This document shows positions 36,446-45,463 of a stretch of 64,000 nt of DNA, piece by piece. The translations under genes and the position numbers were made by a program. The notes under the pieces are model-generated. The model was not told the DNA's origin and did not search any database. It saw only the letters and a program-made list of their open reading frames with translations. The number at the start of each line of letters is the position of its first letter. The first letter of the stretch is position 1. This DNA is from Thermomicrobiales bacterium (GTDB lineage Bacteria > Chloroflexota > Chloroflexia > Thermomicrobiales > UBA6265), in the NCBI GenBank assembly GCA_019637585.1, contig JAHBVL010000002.1, forward strand, positions 372,001 through 436,000, in the 5' to 3' direction.

Positions 36446-37627
36446 ATGACAGTAACCCCTCGCAACCGCTCCGGCCTTTTCCTCTTTTCGCTGCTTGCGG
36501 CGCTGCTGCTCGTGGCGTCCGCATCGGCGCAGAGCGAGAGCCTCGGTGTTTCGTCCAAGCGCTTTATCGTGATCGACGCCAATACCGGTGAGGTGATCGC
36601 CGAGCAGAACGCCGACGAGCGGGTGGCGATTGCGTCGTTGACCAAGGTCTTCACCCTGATCGAAGCGCTGGAGCGGGGCGACCTCGACCAGGTGATCACC
36701 ACACAATCTGAAGATCTCTACGATTCCAGCTCGACCCTGATGGGTTTCGGAGCGGGAGAGACATTCACGCTGAAAGATCTCCTCTACGGCATGATGCTTC
36801 CCTCCGGCAACGACGCCGCGCATGCCATCGCCAGGGCGCTCGGCGCGGATGAGGGGTTGAGCGCGGACCAGGCATACGACAACTTCATCCGGATGATGAA
36901 CGAGCGAGCCGTCAACATGGGGCTCACCAACACCCAGTTCAAGAATCCACATGGCTGGGGCGTGGAAGGTCACTATTCCACGGCTCGCGACATCGCCACC
37001 TTCGTCATGTACGCGCTGCAGTTCCCCGAATTCGAACAGATCACCGGCGCGACGACCTACACCACATCGAACGGCTACTACACGGTGATCAACACCAACC
37101 GGCTGCTCTCTGATCGCGACTACGCTGGATTGGTGGGCGGAAAAACCGGCTATGACGAAGATGCCGGGTATTGCCTCGTCGAAGTGGCACGGCGTGGCGA
37201 CACCACACTGATCTCAGTGACACTCGATGGCGTCGCTCCCGACGTCTGGTACATGGACAATGAAATTCTGCTCGACTACGGCTTCGCCGACCGGGAGCGC
37301 CGCGCGACATCCGCCGAGGGACCGATCGCCGAAACACTCTCCTATGTCAACCCTGACCTGACCTGGATCAAAACCTCCAGCGCGTCGGGCGGCAGCCTCA
37401 GTGGCGGCGTCGAGGCATCTGAGCTCTCCAGCGCCGCTCCGGAGGAGGATCAATCGACAGGTGGGGGAGAAGTCGATGCGGTTTCGATCGATTCCCCGGT
37501 CGCCGTCAGCTCCAGTAACGACGGATTGCTCAACTCCACCCTGCTCGGCGTCATCGCCGCCGGACTCCTCATCGCCGCCGTCGCCGCCCTCAAGGCGTTC
37601 CGGCCGAGCGCCGCATCGAGTTCGTAG
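36446..37627 (+). CDS. serine-type D-Ala-D-Ala carboxypeptidase (penicillin-binding protein 5-like)
   Basis: About 393 aa. A signal peptide (LFLFSLLAALLLVASASA) leads into a class S11 domain with the active-site SLTK (SxxK), SGN (SxN, in LPSGNDAAHAIA) and GKTGYDEDAGYCLV (KTG). A Ser/Gly-rich linker and one C-terminal membrane helix (LLGVIAAGLLIAAVAAL) anchor it to the membrane. It trims the terminal D-Ala from peptidoglycan stem peptides. The ATG at 36446 is just before the signal peptide. The TAG stop lies within the first unit of a heptamer array. Confidence 0.9.
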   Translation: MTVTPRNRSGLFLFSLLAALLLVASASAQSESLGVSSKRFIVIDANTGEVIAEQNADERVAIASLTKVFTLIEALERGDLDQVITTQSEDLYDSSSTLMGFGAGETFTLKDLLYGMMLPSGNDAAHAIARALGADEGLSADQAYDNFIRMMNERAVNMGLTNTQFKNPHGWGVEGHYSTARDIATFVMYALQFPEFEQITGATTYTTSNGYYTVINTNRLLSDRDYAGLVGGKTGYDEDAGYCLVEVARRGDTTLISVTLDGVAPDVWYMDNEILLDYGFADRERRATSAEGPIAETLSYVNPDLTWIKTSSASGGSLSGGVEASELSSAAPEEDQSTGGGEVDAVSIDSPVAVSSSNDGLLNSTLLGVIAAGLLIAAVAALKAFRPSAASSS

Positions 37628-37704
37628 TTCGTAGTCCGGAGTCCGGAGTCCGGAATCCGACCAACCATTTCCCATCTCCCATTTCCTATTTCCCATTTCC
37701 CACA
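37621..37704. repeat. heptanucleotide array 4
   Basis: Twelve consecutive heptamers in one register: TTCGTAG twice, TCCGGAG twice, TCCGGAA, TCCGACC, AACCATT, TCCCATC, TCCCATT, TCCTATT, TCCCATT, TCCCACA. The stop codon of the carboxypeptidase gene is in the first unit. The IS element begins a few bases after the array. Confidence 0.85.
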
Positions 37705-37710
37705 TGAATA

Positions 37711-38851
37711 GGATCAGATACATGTGAGACAGGGGAGGGGATGAAAAAGAGGGGAAGCATCTTTCACACTGATGCGGTGTCGAATCGCGCAGCGGAAAGG
37801 AGTTCCCCTCATGAGCAAGCGTAGCAAGAAGCAGAGAGGTGCTGCATTCCGTGGCCATGGCCACGGAATGCAGCTGGCGCGGCGAATGCCGTGGGTGCCG
37901 GACATCCCGACGTTGAGCGAAGCGGCGAAGCGACGGTTGCAGGTCGTGGAGTTCTCGCTCAAGCGAGGGGTGGCGATGGCCTGTGAGGCGTTTGGGGTGT
38001 CCCGGTCGACGGTGTACCGCTGGCGCAAGCAGTACCAGCCCTACCGGGTGACAAGCCTGGAGCCGCGCTCACGGGCGCCGAAGACGACGCGGCCGGTCCG
38101 GTGGACCTGGGAGGATGAGCAACGGATTCTGACCGTGCGCCAGCAGTATCCCCGCTGGGGGAAGCGCAAACTGCTGCCCATGCTGCGGGAGCAGGGATGC
38201 ACGCTCTCGGAAGCGACCGTCGGACGCATTCTGGCTCGGCTGAAGGCGGCGGGACGGCTGATCGAACCGAAACGCATGCCCGTTCGGCGCCCCCGGCCCC
38301 TCCGCCCTCATGCCACGCGCAAGCCGAAGGACTACCAGCCCCAGCGTCCTGGCGACTTGCTGCAGATCGATACGGTCCATCTCACCACCCGGGAAGGAAC
38401 CCAGCTCCGGCAGTTCAGCGCCATTGATGTCATCTCCCGCGTCGCTGCGGTCACCGTCCGCCGCTCCGCCACCGCGGGCACGGCCCGCGCCTTTCTGGAG
38501 GAGTTGCTCGATCGCTACCCCATCCGGATCCGGGCTATCCAGGTCGATGGTGGCAGCGAGTTCATGGCCGAGTTCGAGGACGCCTGTGCCGCCAACGACA
38601 TTCCGGTCTATGTCCTGCCACCCCGCTCACCCAAACTCAACGGTCGGGTGGAGCGGTTCAATCGGACCAGCCAAGAAGAGTTCTGGCACTGCTACGACGG
38701 CGACCTCGACCTGGTCGCCGCCAACGCCGCGCTGCGGGCGTGGGAGGCGACGTACAATCACGTCCGACCACATCAGGCGCTGCAGATGCAAACCCCGCTG
38801 GACTATCTCCGCTCCTTCGCCACGCAGCAGCTGTCTCATATGTAGTGATCC
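37711..38851 (+). mobile_element. IS481-type insertion sequence
   Basis: About 1.14 kb with one intact transposase gene. Imperfect terminal inverted repeats are TACATGTGAGACA (37719-37731) and TGTCTCATATGTA (38832-38844); similarity continues outward as GGATCA on the left and TGATCC on the right, which sets the ends used here. I cannot identify a target duplication. The right repeat includes the transposase stop codon. Confidence 0.75.
37811..38845 (+). CDS. DDE transposase, IS481 family
   Basis: About 344 aa, catalyses transposition of the surrounding element. An N-terminal helix-turn-helix (MACEAFGVSRSTVYRWRKQY) and a second HTH-like part (LSEATVGRILARLKAAGRL) precede the integrase core. 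The DDE residues can be placed in LLQIDTVHL, IQVDGGSEFM and NGRVERFNRTSQEEFW. The ATG at 37811 has AAAGGAG about 8 bases upstream. The frame is intact, so the copy could be active. Confidence 0.9.
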   Translation: MSKRSKKQRGAAFRGHGHGMQLARRMPWVPDIPTLSEAAKRRLQVVEFSLKRGVAMACEAFGVSRSTVYRWRKQYQPYRVTSLEPRSRAPKTTRPVRWTWEDEQRILTVRQQYPRWGKRKLLPMLREQGCTLSEATVGRILARLKAAGRLIEPKRMPVRRPRPLRPHATRKPKDYQPQRPGDLLQIDTVHLTTREGTQLRQFSAIDVISRVAAVTVRRSATAGTARAFLEELLDRYPIRIRAIQVDGGSEFMAEFEDACAANDIPVYVLPPRSPKLNGRVERFNRTSQEEFWHCYDGDLDLVAANAALRAWEATYNHVRPHQALQMQTPLDYLRSFATQQLSHM

Positions 38852-38862
38852 CATACACCACA

Positions 38863-38892
38863 TTGACAGACCCATCCGCCCCCTCCTATCCT
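38863..38892 (+). promoter_or_regulatory. thrS promoter
   Basis: TTGACA (38863-38868), an 18-base spacer and TATCCT (38887-38892). Transcription would start near 38899, just before the T-box. The promoter begins only about 12 bases beyond the IS right end. Confidence 0.7.
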
Positions 38893-38899
38893 CTCGCCA

Positions 38900-39162
38900 A
38901 CAACTGAAGACGAGGCAAATCGACGCTGACCAGGACGAGTACCGGGCATTCGGCGCCTCAGAAAGACCAGTATTCGATGCGAGCTGGTTCGTCTGAATTC
39001 CGGAGAAGACCACCTGCGAGTTGCGTTCTGAACCTTTCCTCTGGAGAGCAGTAGGCGCGCCGGTTGACACCGTTATCCGTCGGAAGAGCGGTCATTCGTG
39101 ACCGGAACTAGGGTGGAACCACGTGCGCCAGACGTCCCTTTTCGGGTGTCTGGCGATTTTTG
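38900..39162 (+). ncRNA. T-box riboswitch, threonine-specific
   Basis: The conserved T-box AGGGTGGAACCACG is at 39110-39123. Stem I can be followed: CAGG (38931-38934) pairs with CCTG (39013-39016), CCGG (38942-38945) pairs with CCGG (39000-39003), and the internal loop has the loop-E strand ACGAGTA on one side and AGAAGACCA on the other, which places the specifier codon ACC (Thr) at 39009-39011. The terminator follows. Uncharged tRNA-Thr should stabilise the antiterminator and allow thrS transcription. Confidence 0.95.
39126..39161 (+). terminator. T-box intrinsic terminator
   Basis: CGCCAGAC (39126-39133) pairs with GTCTGGCG (39148-39155), extended inside by TCCC/GGG, followed by ATTTTTG. 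It competes with the antiterminator formed by the T-box sequence directly upstream. Confidence 0.9.
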
Positions 39163-39184
39163 TGTCTCGAGAACGAGGTGAATG

Positions 39185-40990
39185 ATGGTTCCCGAAAGTA
39201 TCGACGCACTGACATCGGATATCGATCTCGGCGAATCGCGCGGCGATCCGCGTGCCTGGGAGCTGGCGCGCATGCGCCATTCCTGCGCGCACCTGATGGC
39301 CGAGGCGATCCAGGAGCTGCGGCCGGACGTCAAGTTCGCCATCGGCCCGGCCATCGAGGATGGCTTCTACTACGACCTCGATCTGGGAGCGCCGCTGTCA
39401 GCCGACGATCTGGCCGAGATCGAGACCCGGATGTGGGCGCACCAGAAAGCCGATGAGCCATTCGTTCGCCGCAGTGTGAGTCGCGAGGAAGCGCTCGAGA
39501 TTTTCGGCAACAACCCCTACAAGGTCGAGTTGATCCAGGGATTTGCCGAGGGAGAAGAGATCACCACCTATCAGCAGGGTGATTTTCTCGATCTCTGCCG
39601 CGGTCCGCATGTCGAGTCGACGGGTCGCATTGGTCCATTCAAGCTGCAATCAGTAGCGGGCGCCTACTGGCGAGGCGACGAAAAGCGGCCAATGCTGCAA
39701 CGCGTCTATGGAACCGCGTGGCCGACGCAGGAGGAGCTCGACGCCCACCTGGAGAAACTCGAGGAAGCGCAACGCCGCGATCATCGCAAACTCGGCCGCG
39801 AACTCGACATGTACATGGTTTCAGACGAGATCGGCCCGGGCTTGATCCTGTGGCAACCGAAAGGAGCCACAGTCCGCTACCTGGTCGAACAGTTCGAGCA
39901 GCAGGAGCAGCTGGCCCGCGGCTACAAACTGGTCTACACGCCGCACATCGCGTCTGAAAAGATTTACAAGCAGTCCGGGCACCTGGAAACCTACCACGAG
40001 AACATGTACGCCCCAATGTCCATCGACGAGGTCGACTACTACCTCAAACCGATGAACTGTCCCGGCCACATCATGATCTTCAAGAACGACGTCCGGTCGT
40101 ATCGCGATCTGCCGATCCGGTACGCCGAGCTGGGCACCGTCTACCGCTACGAGCGATCGGGCACCCTCCACGGCATGCTCCGGGTGCGCGGATTCACGCA
40201 GGACGACGCCCACATTTTCTGCACACCCGATCAGGTCGAGGATGAAGTCGAGGGGGTGATCGACCTGGCCCAGCACATGGCCGACGTCTTCGGGTATCAG
40301 TTCAAGGCCTATCTCGCCACGCGTCCAGAAAAAGCGATCGGGGACGACGAAGTCTGGCAGCTGGCCATCAACCGGCTGGTCACCGCGCTCGATCGCAAGG
40401 GGCTCGCCTACGAGATCGACGAAGGCGGCGGCGCTTTCTATGGCCCGAAGATCGACATCAAATGGGTCGATGCGCTCGGTCGCGAGTGGACCGGTCCCAC
40501 GATTCAGGCCGACTTCAACCTGCCCGAACGGTTCGACGTTTCCTATATCGGGGAGGATGGCGAGCGACATCGCGCCGTGATGATCCATCGCACCCTGCTC
40601 GGCTCGATGGAACGGTTCGTTGGCGGTCTTATCGAGCACTATGCCGGCGCGTTTCCCGTTTGGCTGGCGCCGGTGCAGGCAGTGCTGATCCCCATCACCG
40701 ACGACCAGGTCGAATATGCGACGCAGATCGGCAACGACCTCAAGCAGCGCGGTTTCCGGGTGGAGATCGATACCGGCCGGGACCGCATGCAGGCCAAGAT
40801 TCGCAACGCGCAGATGCAGAAGGTGCCCTACATGCTGGTCATCGGCAAACGAGAGGCCGAAGCGGGCACCGTTGCCGTTCGCGCCCGCACCGGAGACGAT
40901 CTCGGCGCGATGCCGGCCTCGGATTTCGCGGATCTGTTGACTGAGCTGGCTGAGTCGAAATCCCTCGCGCTCACTCGCTCGCAGGACTGA
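39185..40990 (+). CDS. thrS: threonyl-tRNA synthetase, form without TGS domain
   Basis: About 601 aa, charges tRNA-Thr with threonine. The protein begins almost directly with the editing domain (MRHSCAHLMAEAIQELRP with HxxxH, and DLCRGPHVESTG), so the usual N-terminal TGS domain of about 60 residues is absent. The class II catalytic core has motif 2 (AELGTVYRYERSGTLHGMLR, with the zinc-site PMNCPGHIMIF) and motif 3 (IHRTLLGSMERFVGGLIE), followed by the anticodon-binding domain. The ATG at 39185 has GAGG six bases upstream; a preceding ATG at 39182 is too close. Regulated by the T-box. Confidence 0.96.
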   Translation: MVPESIDALTSDIDLGESRGDPRAWELARMRHSCAHLMAEAIQELRPDVKFAIGPAIEDGFYYDLDLGAPLSADDLAEIETRMWAHQKADEPFVRRSVSREEALEIFGNNPYKVELIQGFAEGEEITTYQQGDFLDLCRGPHVESTGRIGPFKLQSVAGAYWRGDEKRPMLQRVYGTAWPTQEELDAHLEKLEEAQRRDHRKLGRELDMYMVSDEIGPGLILWQPKGATVRYLVEQFEQQEQLARGYKLVYTPHIASEKIYKQSGHLETYHENMYAPMSIDEVDYYLKPMNCPGHIMIFKNDVRSYRDLPIRYAELGTVYRYERSGTLHGMLRVRGFTQDDAHIFCTPDQVEDEVEGVIDLAQHMADVFGYQFKAYLATRPEKAIGDDEVWQLAINRLVTALDRKGLAYEIDEGGGAFYGPKIDIKWVDALGREWTGPTIQADFNLPERFDVSYIGEDGERHRAVMIHRTLLGSMERFVGGLIEHYAGAFPVWLAPVQAVLIPITDDQVEYATQIGNDLKQRGFRVEIDTGRDRMQAKIRNAQMQKVPYMLVIGKREAEAGTVAVRARTGDDLGAMPASDFADLLTELAESKSLALTRSQD

Positions 40991-41017
40991 GCATCGGCGT
41001 CAGCCATATACTGAAGG

Positions 41018-41042
41018 GACCCGGAAGCGTGCCTTCCGGGTC
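41018..41042. terminator. hairpin after thrS
   Basis: A perfect 10-bp stem GACCCGGAAG/CTTCCGGGTC with a 5-base loop, 28 bases after the thrS stop. No T-tract follows on the plus strand, so termination efficiency is uncertain. Confidence 0.55.
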
Positions 41043-41071
41043 CTGTCATCTGCCCGGCAAAGGAGTGAATC

Positions 41072-41593
41072 ATGAGCAGGCAGAAGCGTGTCGCCGTCGT
41101 CATTGCGAAGAATTTCGAAGACATCGAGGCGACAGATCCCATCCGCGTTATCGAAGAAGCGGGCGCCGAAGCCATTCTGATCGGCATTGAACGCGGCAAG
41201 GTCGAGGGAAAGAAGGGCGCGGTGCTTGAGGCGAGACTCACTTTCGATGAGATCGATGCCACTACGGAAGCGTCCTTCGATGCGCTGGTCATTCCGGGCG
41301 GCGGCGCTCCCGAGAACCTGCGTATCCACCAGCCGGCCGTCGACTTCACCACGCGGTTTGTCGCGTCGGGCAAACCGGTCGCATCGATTTGTCATGGCCC
41401 GCAGCTGTTGATCTCAGCCAAGGTGCTGAACGGCCGGACCACCACCTGTGTGAACAAGATTCGTGACGACGTCGTCAACGCGGGCGCCAACTATGTCGAC
41501 AAGCCGCTGGTTGTCGATGGCAATCTGATTTCCTCACGTACACCTGCCGATATGGCCGTCTTCAATCAGGCGATCGTCGACGCGATCAGCTAG
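41072..41593 (+). CDS. DJ-1/PfpI family protein
   Basis: 173 aa, flavodoxin-like fold. The nucleophile elbow is ASICHGPQLLISA with the conserved Cys-His, and the conserved Glu is in AKNFEDIEATDP. The family includes deglycase/chaperone-like and intracellular protease-like proteins, often induced by stress; the biochemical activity remains debated. GGAG lies before the ATG. It is followed by the HAD phosphatase gene 18 bases downstream. Confidence 0.9.
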   Translation: MSRQKRVAVVIAKNFEDIEATDPIRVIEEAGAEAILIGIERGKVEGKKGAVLEARLTFDEIDATTEASFDALVIPGGGAPENLRIHQPAVDFTTRFVASGKPVASICHGPQLLISAKVLNGRTTTCVNKIRDDVVNAGANYVDKPLVVDGNLISSRTPADMAVFNQAIVDAIS

Positions 41594-41611
41594 AAAGTGA
41601 CCCCAGGCCCG

Positions 41612-42448
41612 ATGAGCGCTCTCTCCGAATCGACAGCCGTCAGCAACCTCCAACGGTTGCGCGAAGCCAAAGCGTTCATCTTCGATATGGACGGGGTGCT
41701 CTACCGGGGACACGCCCCCCTGCCCGGCGTCGCCGAGCTTTTCGCCGCACTCGAACTCCGGGGAATCGCATTTCGGCTGGCGACGAACAATTCCACGCTG
41801 ACGCCGCACCAGTACGTCGAAAAGCTGGCCGGCATGAACATCCAGATCACGGCCGATCGCATCGTCACCTCCGGCACCGCCACGCGCGGCTATCTGGAGG
41901 AAACTCTTCCCTCCGGAAGCAGAGTGTTCGTGATCGGAGAACCGGGGCTCTTCGCCCAGATCTTCCACGGCGACTACCTGGAGAAGGCGGACGAAGGCGA
42001 GGGGCCGGTCGCCGCCGTCGTGATGGGACTCGACCGGGAATTCACCTACGCCAAGCTCTATGCGGCTCATGCCGCGATCAGGAATGGCGCTCGCTTCGTG
42101 GCGACCAATCTGGACACCACGTTGCCAACGGAGGTCGGTTTGGTTCCCGGTTGCGGCAGCATCATCGCCGCCGTCACGGCCGCCACGGGACAACAACCAG
42201 AAGTCGTCGGCAAACCAGAGGGATTGCTCTACGAGCTCGCCGCGGCCCAGATGCGGGTTCCGGTGACCGAGACGGTGGCGATCGGCGACAGGCTGGACAC
42301 CGATATCGTGGCCGCTGAGCGGTCGGGCGCCCTCTCGGTCATGGTTCTGACGGGTGTGACCGCCCGCGAAGAGATCGTGGATTTTCCGGTCAAACCCGAT
42401 CTCGTGTTCAACGACCTGAACGCGGTACTCGACGCACTCAGCTCGTAG
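41612..42448 (+). CDS. HAD-IIA family phosphatase (NagD/PGP-like)
   Basis: About 278 aa. Motif I is IFDMDGVLYRG, motif II LATNNST, the C2A-type cap lies between, motif III has GKPEGLLYELA, and motif IV is AIGDRLDTDIVAAERSG. Such enzymes hydrolyse small phosphate esters such as phosphoglycolate or sugar phosphates; the natural substrate is not evident. A GTG at 41597 is an alternative start. Confidence 0.9.
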   Translation: MSALSESTAVSNLQRLREAKAFIFDMDGVLYRGHAPLPGVAELFAALELRGIAFRLATNNSTLTPHQYVEKLAGMNIQITADRIVTSGTATRGYLEETLPSGSRVFVIGEPGLFAQIFHGDYLEKADEGEGPVAAVVMGLDREFTYAKLYAAHAAIRNGARFVATNLDTTLPTEVGLVPGCGSIIAAVTAATGQQPEVVGKPEGLLYELAAAQMRVPVTETVAIGDRLDTDIVAAERSGALSVMVLTGVTAREEIVDFPVKPDLVFNDLNAVLDALSS

Positions 42449-42566
42449 AACACGTTTGGCCAGCGTCCGGCCCCGCTATGCCGGCCACGTGTGACACCCC
42501 AGGACAATCCTCGTTCTTTGTTAGCCTATAGCAATTGGCGATCGAACCTGAGTGAGGGGCGAAACG

Positions 42567-43316
42567 ATGCGATTGACGAGTGATCTTGCCGTGATCGGCG
42601 GCGGCGATACCGGATTCAACATCTCAGCTCCGCTCGATAGCCACATGTATCTGATCGACGGAGGAACCGATGCCGCGATTGTCGATGCCGGGATGGGCGG
42701 GAAGTACGGTCAAACCGACCGGATTCTGGCCACGATCAAAGCCGACGGCGTTTCCCACGATAGAGTCTCGAAGCTCTTCCTCACGCACTATCACGCCGAC
42801 CACGCCGGCGGGTCAGCTGACTTCCGCAGTAAGCTCGGTGTGGAAGTGCTGGCCTCACCGCTTTGCGCGAAAACACTGGAGGCCGGGGATGAAGAAACGA
42901 TCAGTCTGCCATTCGCCAAGAAGACGGGATTCTATCCGGCAGACTATGTCTTCGAGCCCTGCCCGGCCACACCGGCGCTTGTCGAGGGCGCAACCATCAC
43001 CGTCGGCAATCTCCAGGTGACCGCCTTCGAAACCAATGGCCATAGCGCCGGTCACATCTCGTTGTTGGTCGAAGGTGGGGAAAAGACCGCCCTCATCTCC
43101 GGCGATCTCGTTTTCTGGGGCGGCACGATCATCGCCCAGAATATCCACGATTGTTCGATTCAGGAATATGCGGCGAGCACGATCAAGATGAGCGGCGTGC
43201 AGTTCGACGCCTACCTGCCCGGTCATTTCCAGATTTCATTGGAGAACGGCAAGCGTCACATCGATCGCGCCGCGGAACAGTTCAACAAACTTATGATTCC
43301 GCGCAACGCACTGTAA
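42567..43316 (+). CDS. metallo-beta-lactamase-fold hydrolase
   Basis: About 249 aa. The metal-binding signature is LTHYHADHAGGSADF (HxHxDH), with later ligands His in NGHSAGHISL, Asp in ISGDLVFWG and His in LPGHFQISL. It is a single-domain MBL-fold protein like those of the hydroxyacylglutathione hydrolase or AHL lactonase-like groups, substrate unknown. GAGGGGC precedes the ATG at 42567, preferred over an upstream GTG at 42552. Confidence 0.88.
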   Translation: MRLTSDLAVIGGGDTGFNISAPLDSHMYLIDGGTDAAIVDAGMGGKYGQTDRILATIKADGVSHDRVSKLFLTHYHADHAGGSADFRSKLGVEVLASPLCAKTLEAGDEETISLPFAKKTGFYPADYVFEPCPATPALVEGATITVGNLQVTAFETNGHSAGHISLLVEGGEKTALISGDLVFWGGTIIAQNIHDCSIQEYAASTIKMSGVQFDAYLPGHFQISLENGKRHIDRAAEQFNKLMIPRNAL

Positions 43317-43343
43317 CCGTTCGGGCGCGATACCCGCTTCGCA

Positions 43344-43464
43344 GCCTCGCCATTTATGGCGCCGCCCCCTCCCGCGTGTCTGGGCGCGGTCCTGGTTCGC
43401 ATGGAGCCGATCCACCACCAATGGCGCATTCGATAGCGGTCGTCTGCGCCATGAATGGCGAGGC
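43344..43464. repeat. MITE-like inverted repeat
   Basis: Arms of 18 bases, GCCTCGCCATTTATGGCG (43344-43361) and CGCCATGAATGGCGAGGC (43447-43464), are reverse complements except for one base. Each arm is itself a small palindrome (CGCCAT/ATGGCG). A related AATGGCGCG stretch lies at 43484-43492. The 121-base unit carries no gene and sits between two convergent genes. Confidence 0.75.
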
Positions 43465-43520
43465 TACGCCAGGGGGGCGCGATGAATGGCGCGAGAGATG
43501 GAACGACCTGGAGACGCCTC

Positions 43521-44351
43521 CTACGACTGCTGGGCGAGCAGCTGGTCGCGACGGGCGAACTCCGCAAGCTCGTGCTCGAGCTCGTCCAGCTCTTCGCCAC
43601 CCGCCATCATGTTGACCACTTCTTCCCGGGTGATCTCGGCTTTGGTGTAGGTGCGATCACCCATCACCCCGCCCCGATTGAGTAACGTGAAGCGGTCGCC
43701 GATCGGATAGGCATGATGCGGGTTGTGCGTGATCAGAATGACGGCGATGCCGCGTGCCCGGGCCTGCGCCACATATTTGAGCACGACGCCGGCTTCTTTC
43801 ACACCCAGTGCCGCGGTCGGCTCGTCGAGGATCAGCACTTTCGCGCCGTGATAGACCGCACGGGCGATCGCCACTGACTGACGCTCCCCTCCCGACAGCG
43901 TACCGACCGCCTGGTTGGTGTCGCGCAAGTTGATCCCCATCTTGCCCAGCTCTTCGCGGGTGATGCGGGCAGCGGTATCGAAATCCATCCGCCGGAATGG
44001 TCCCCACCCCTTGACCGGTTCGGACCCGAGAAAGAAATTGCGGGTGATGCTCATGAGGGGAATCATCGCCAGATCCTGGTAGACGGTTGCGATGCCGTGT
44101 TCCAGCGCGTCTCTGGGGGACGCGAAATGAACAACCTCGCCATCGACCAGCATCTGCCCTTCGTCGGGACGAAAAACACCGCTGATGATCTTGATCAGGG
44201 TCGACTTCCCGGCGCCATTGTCGCCGAGGAGGCAATGGACTTCGCCGTAATGGGCGGCGATCGACACATTGTGCAGGGCGATGACGCTGCCGAAATACTT
44301 CGATGCCTGACGGAGCTCGACGGCCGGAGCCGCTGTCATCTGATCGCTCAT
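43521..44351 (-). CDS. sugar/polyol ABC transporter ATP-binding protein (single domain)
   Basis: About 276 aa. Walker A is [15 protein letters not shown], the signature [14 protein letters not shown], Walker [16 protein letters not shown], and the H-loop VILITHNP. It belongs to the ribose-type (CUT2) class, where many proteins carry two such domains in about 500 aa; here only one is present, as in FrcA. The ATG overlaps the permease stop (ATGA). It is the last gene of a binding protein-permease-ATPase operon and should energise uptake of a sugar or cyclitol. Confidence 0.92.
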   Translation of the reverse strand: MSDQMTAAPAVELRQASKYFGSVIALHNVSIAAHYGEVHCLLGDNGAGKSTLIKIISGVFRPDEGQMLVDGEVVHFASPRDALEHGIATVYQDLAMIPLMSITRNFFLGSEPVKGWGPFRRMDFDTAARITREELGKMGINLRDTNQAVGTLSGGERQSVAIARAVYHGAKVLILDEPTAALGVKEAGVVLKYVAQARARGIAVILITHNPHHAYPIGDRFTLLNRGGVMGDRTYTKAEITREEVVNMMAGGEELDELEHELAEFARRDQLLAQQS

Positions 44352-45397
44352 CGTGCCGCCACCGCCCGCATTCTCACAAACCGGTTGACAAGCACCGCGC
44401 TCAACAGCATCGCCCCCAGGACGAAATCGAACCACTGACCATCGACGCCCGCGTAGACGATGCCCTGCTGGACCATGCCGAAGATCAACGCCCCGAGAGC
44501 GGCGCCGATGACCGAGCCATATCCGCCGGTCAGCAACGTACCGCCGATCACCGCGGCCACGATGGCGTAGAACTCCTTGAACTCGCCTCGCAGCACGTCA
44601 GCGCTTCCCGCGCTGATCACCTGAATCGTGGCCAGGAGCCACGCCGAAACCGCCGTGCCGACGAAAAGGAGGATTTTCACCAGCGACACCGGCACGCCGA
44701 CATTTCTGGCTGCCTGCAGGTTGCCACCCACACCGGTGATCCAGTTGCCGAACCGGGTCCGCAGCAGGATCCACCCGCAGATACCGGTCAGCACCAGCCA
44801 CCAGACGATCGTCCCCGAGAAATTCGCGCCGAACAGGCGATAGTCATAGCCGAAGATACTGCTCGCCGTTTCGTAGCCGGGCAGGTTCTTCAGACCACCA
44901 ACCTGCGTGCGGTTGGTGATTCTCAGCGTCATTCCCGTCGTCGCGCCGCGAATCATGAAGAGCATGGCCAGCGTGACGATGAACGACGGCAACCCCGTTT
45001 TCAGCACCAGCACACCGTTGACGATCCCGACGCAGATCGCAAACGCCAGCGCTAGCAGGATGCCCACCCACAAGTTGTAGCCATACTGGGCCGACATCAG
45101 CGCAACGATCATGCCGCTGGCGCCGATGGTCGATCCGAGCGAGAGATCGAACTCCCCGCCGATCATCAGTAGTGCAACGAATGCCGCCAGAATGCCGAGT
45201 TCCGCGGCCACCTCCAGATAGCTCGCCGTACCTCTGGCATTGAGAAAGCCTCGGTCGCCAGCCACGATGGCGAAGAAAACCCAGACGGCGACCGCGCCAG
45301 CCAGAGCTCCGATCTCAGGCTTGAGCACGATGCTTCGCCAGGCAGCTTGCCTGGCTGGCGGTCGAATCGTCGACGACACTGCATTTCCGGCGGACAT
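44348..45397 (-). CDS. sugar/polyol ABC transporter permease (RbsC-like)
   Basis: 349 aa with about nine or ten hydrophobic segments. Typical CUT2 segments are [39 protein letters not shown] and [20 protein letters not shown]. It forms the membrane channel with the ATPase encoded downstream with a 4-base overlap. The 66-base gap to the binding-protein gene is short enough for one operon. Confidence 0.92.
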   Translation of the reverse strand: MSAGNAVSSTIRPPARQAAWRSIVLKPEIGALAGAVAVWVFFAIVAGDRGFLNARGTASYLEVAAELGILAAFVALLMIGGEFDLSLGSTIGASGMIVALMSAQYGYNLWVGILLALAFAICVGIVNGVLVLKTGLPSFIVTLAMLFMIRGATTGMTLRITNRTQVGGLKNLPGYETASSIFGYDYRLFGANFSGTIVWWLVLTGICGWILLRTRFGNWITGVGGNLQAARNVGVPVSLVKILLFVGTAVSAWLLATIQVISAGSADVLRGEFKEFYAIVAAVIGGTLLTGGYGSVIGAALGALIFGMVQQGIVYAGVDGQWFDFVLGAMLLSAVLVNRFVRMRAVAAR

Positions 45398-45463
45398 GAA
45401 CCCTCCTGACCGGGCCGGTTGGCCGGGGCTCCAGAGAAGCCCCGGCCGAAATCACTCTACCGG

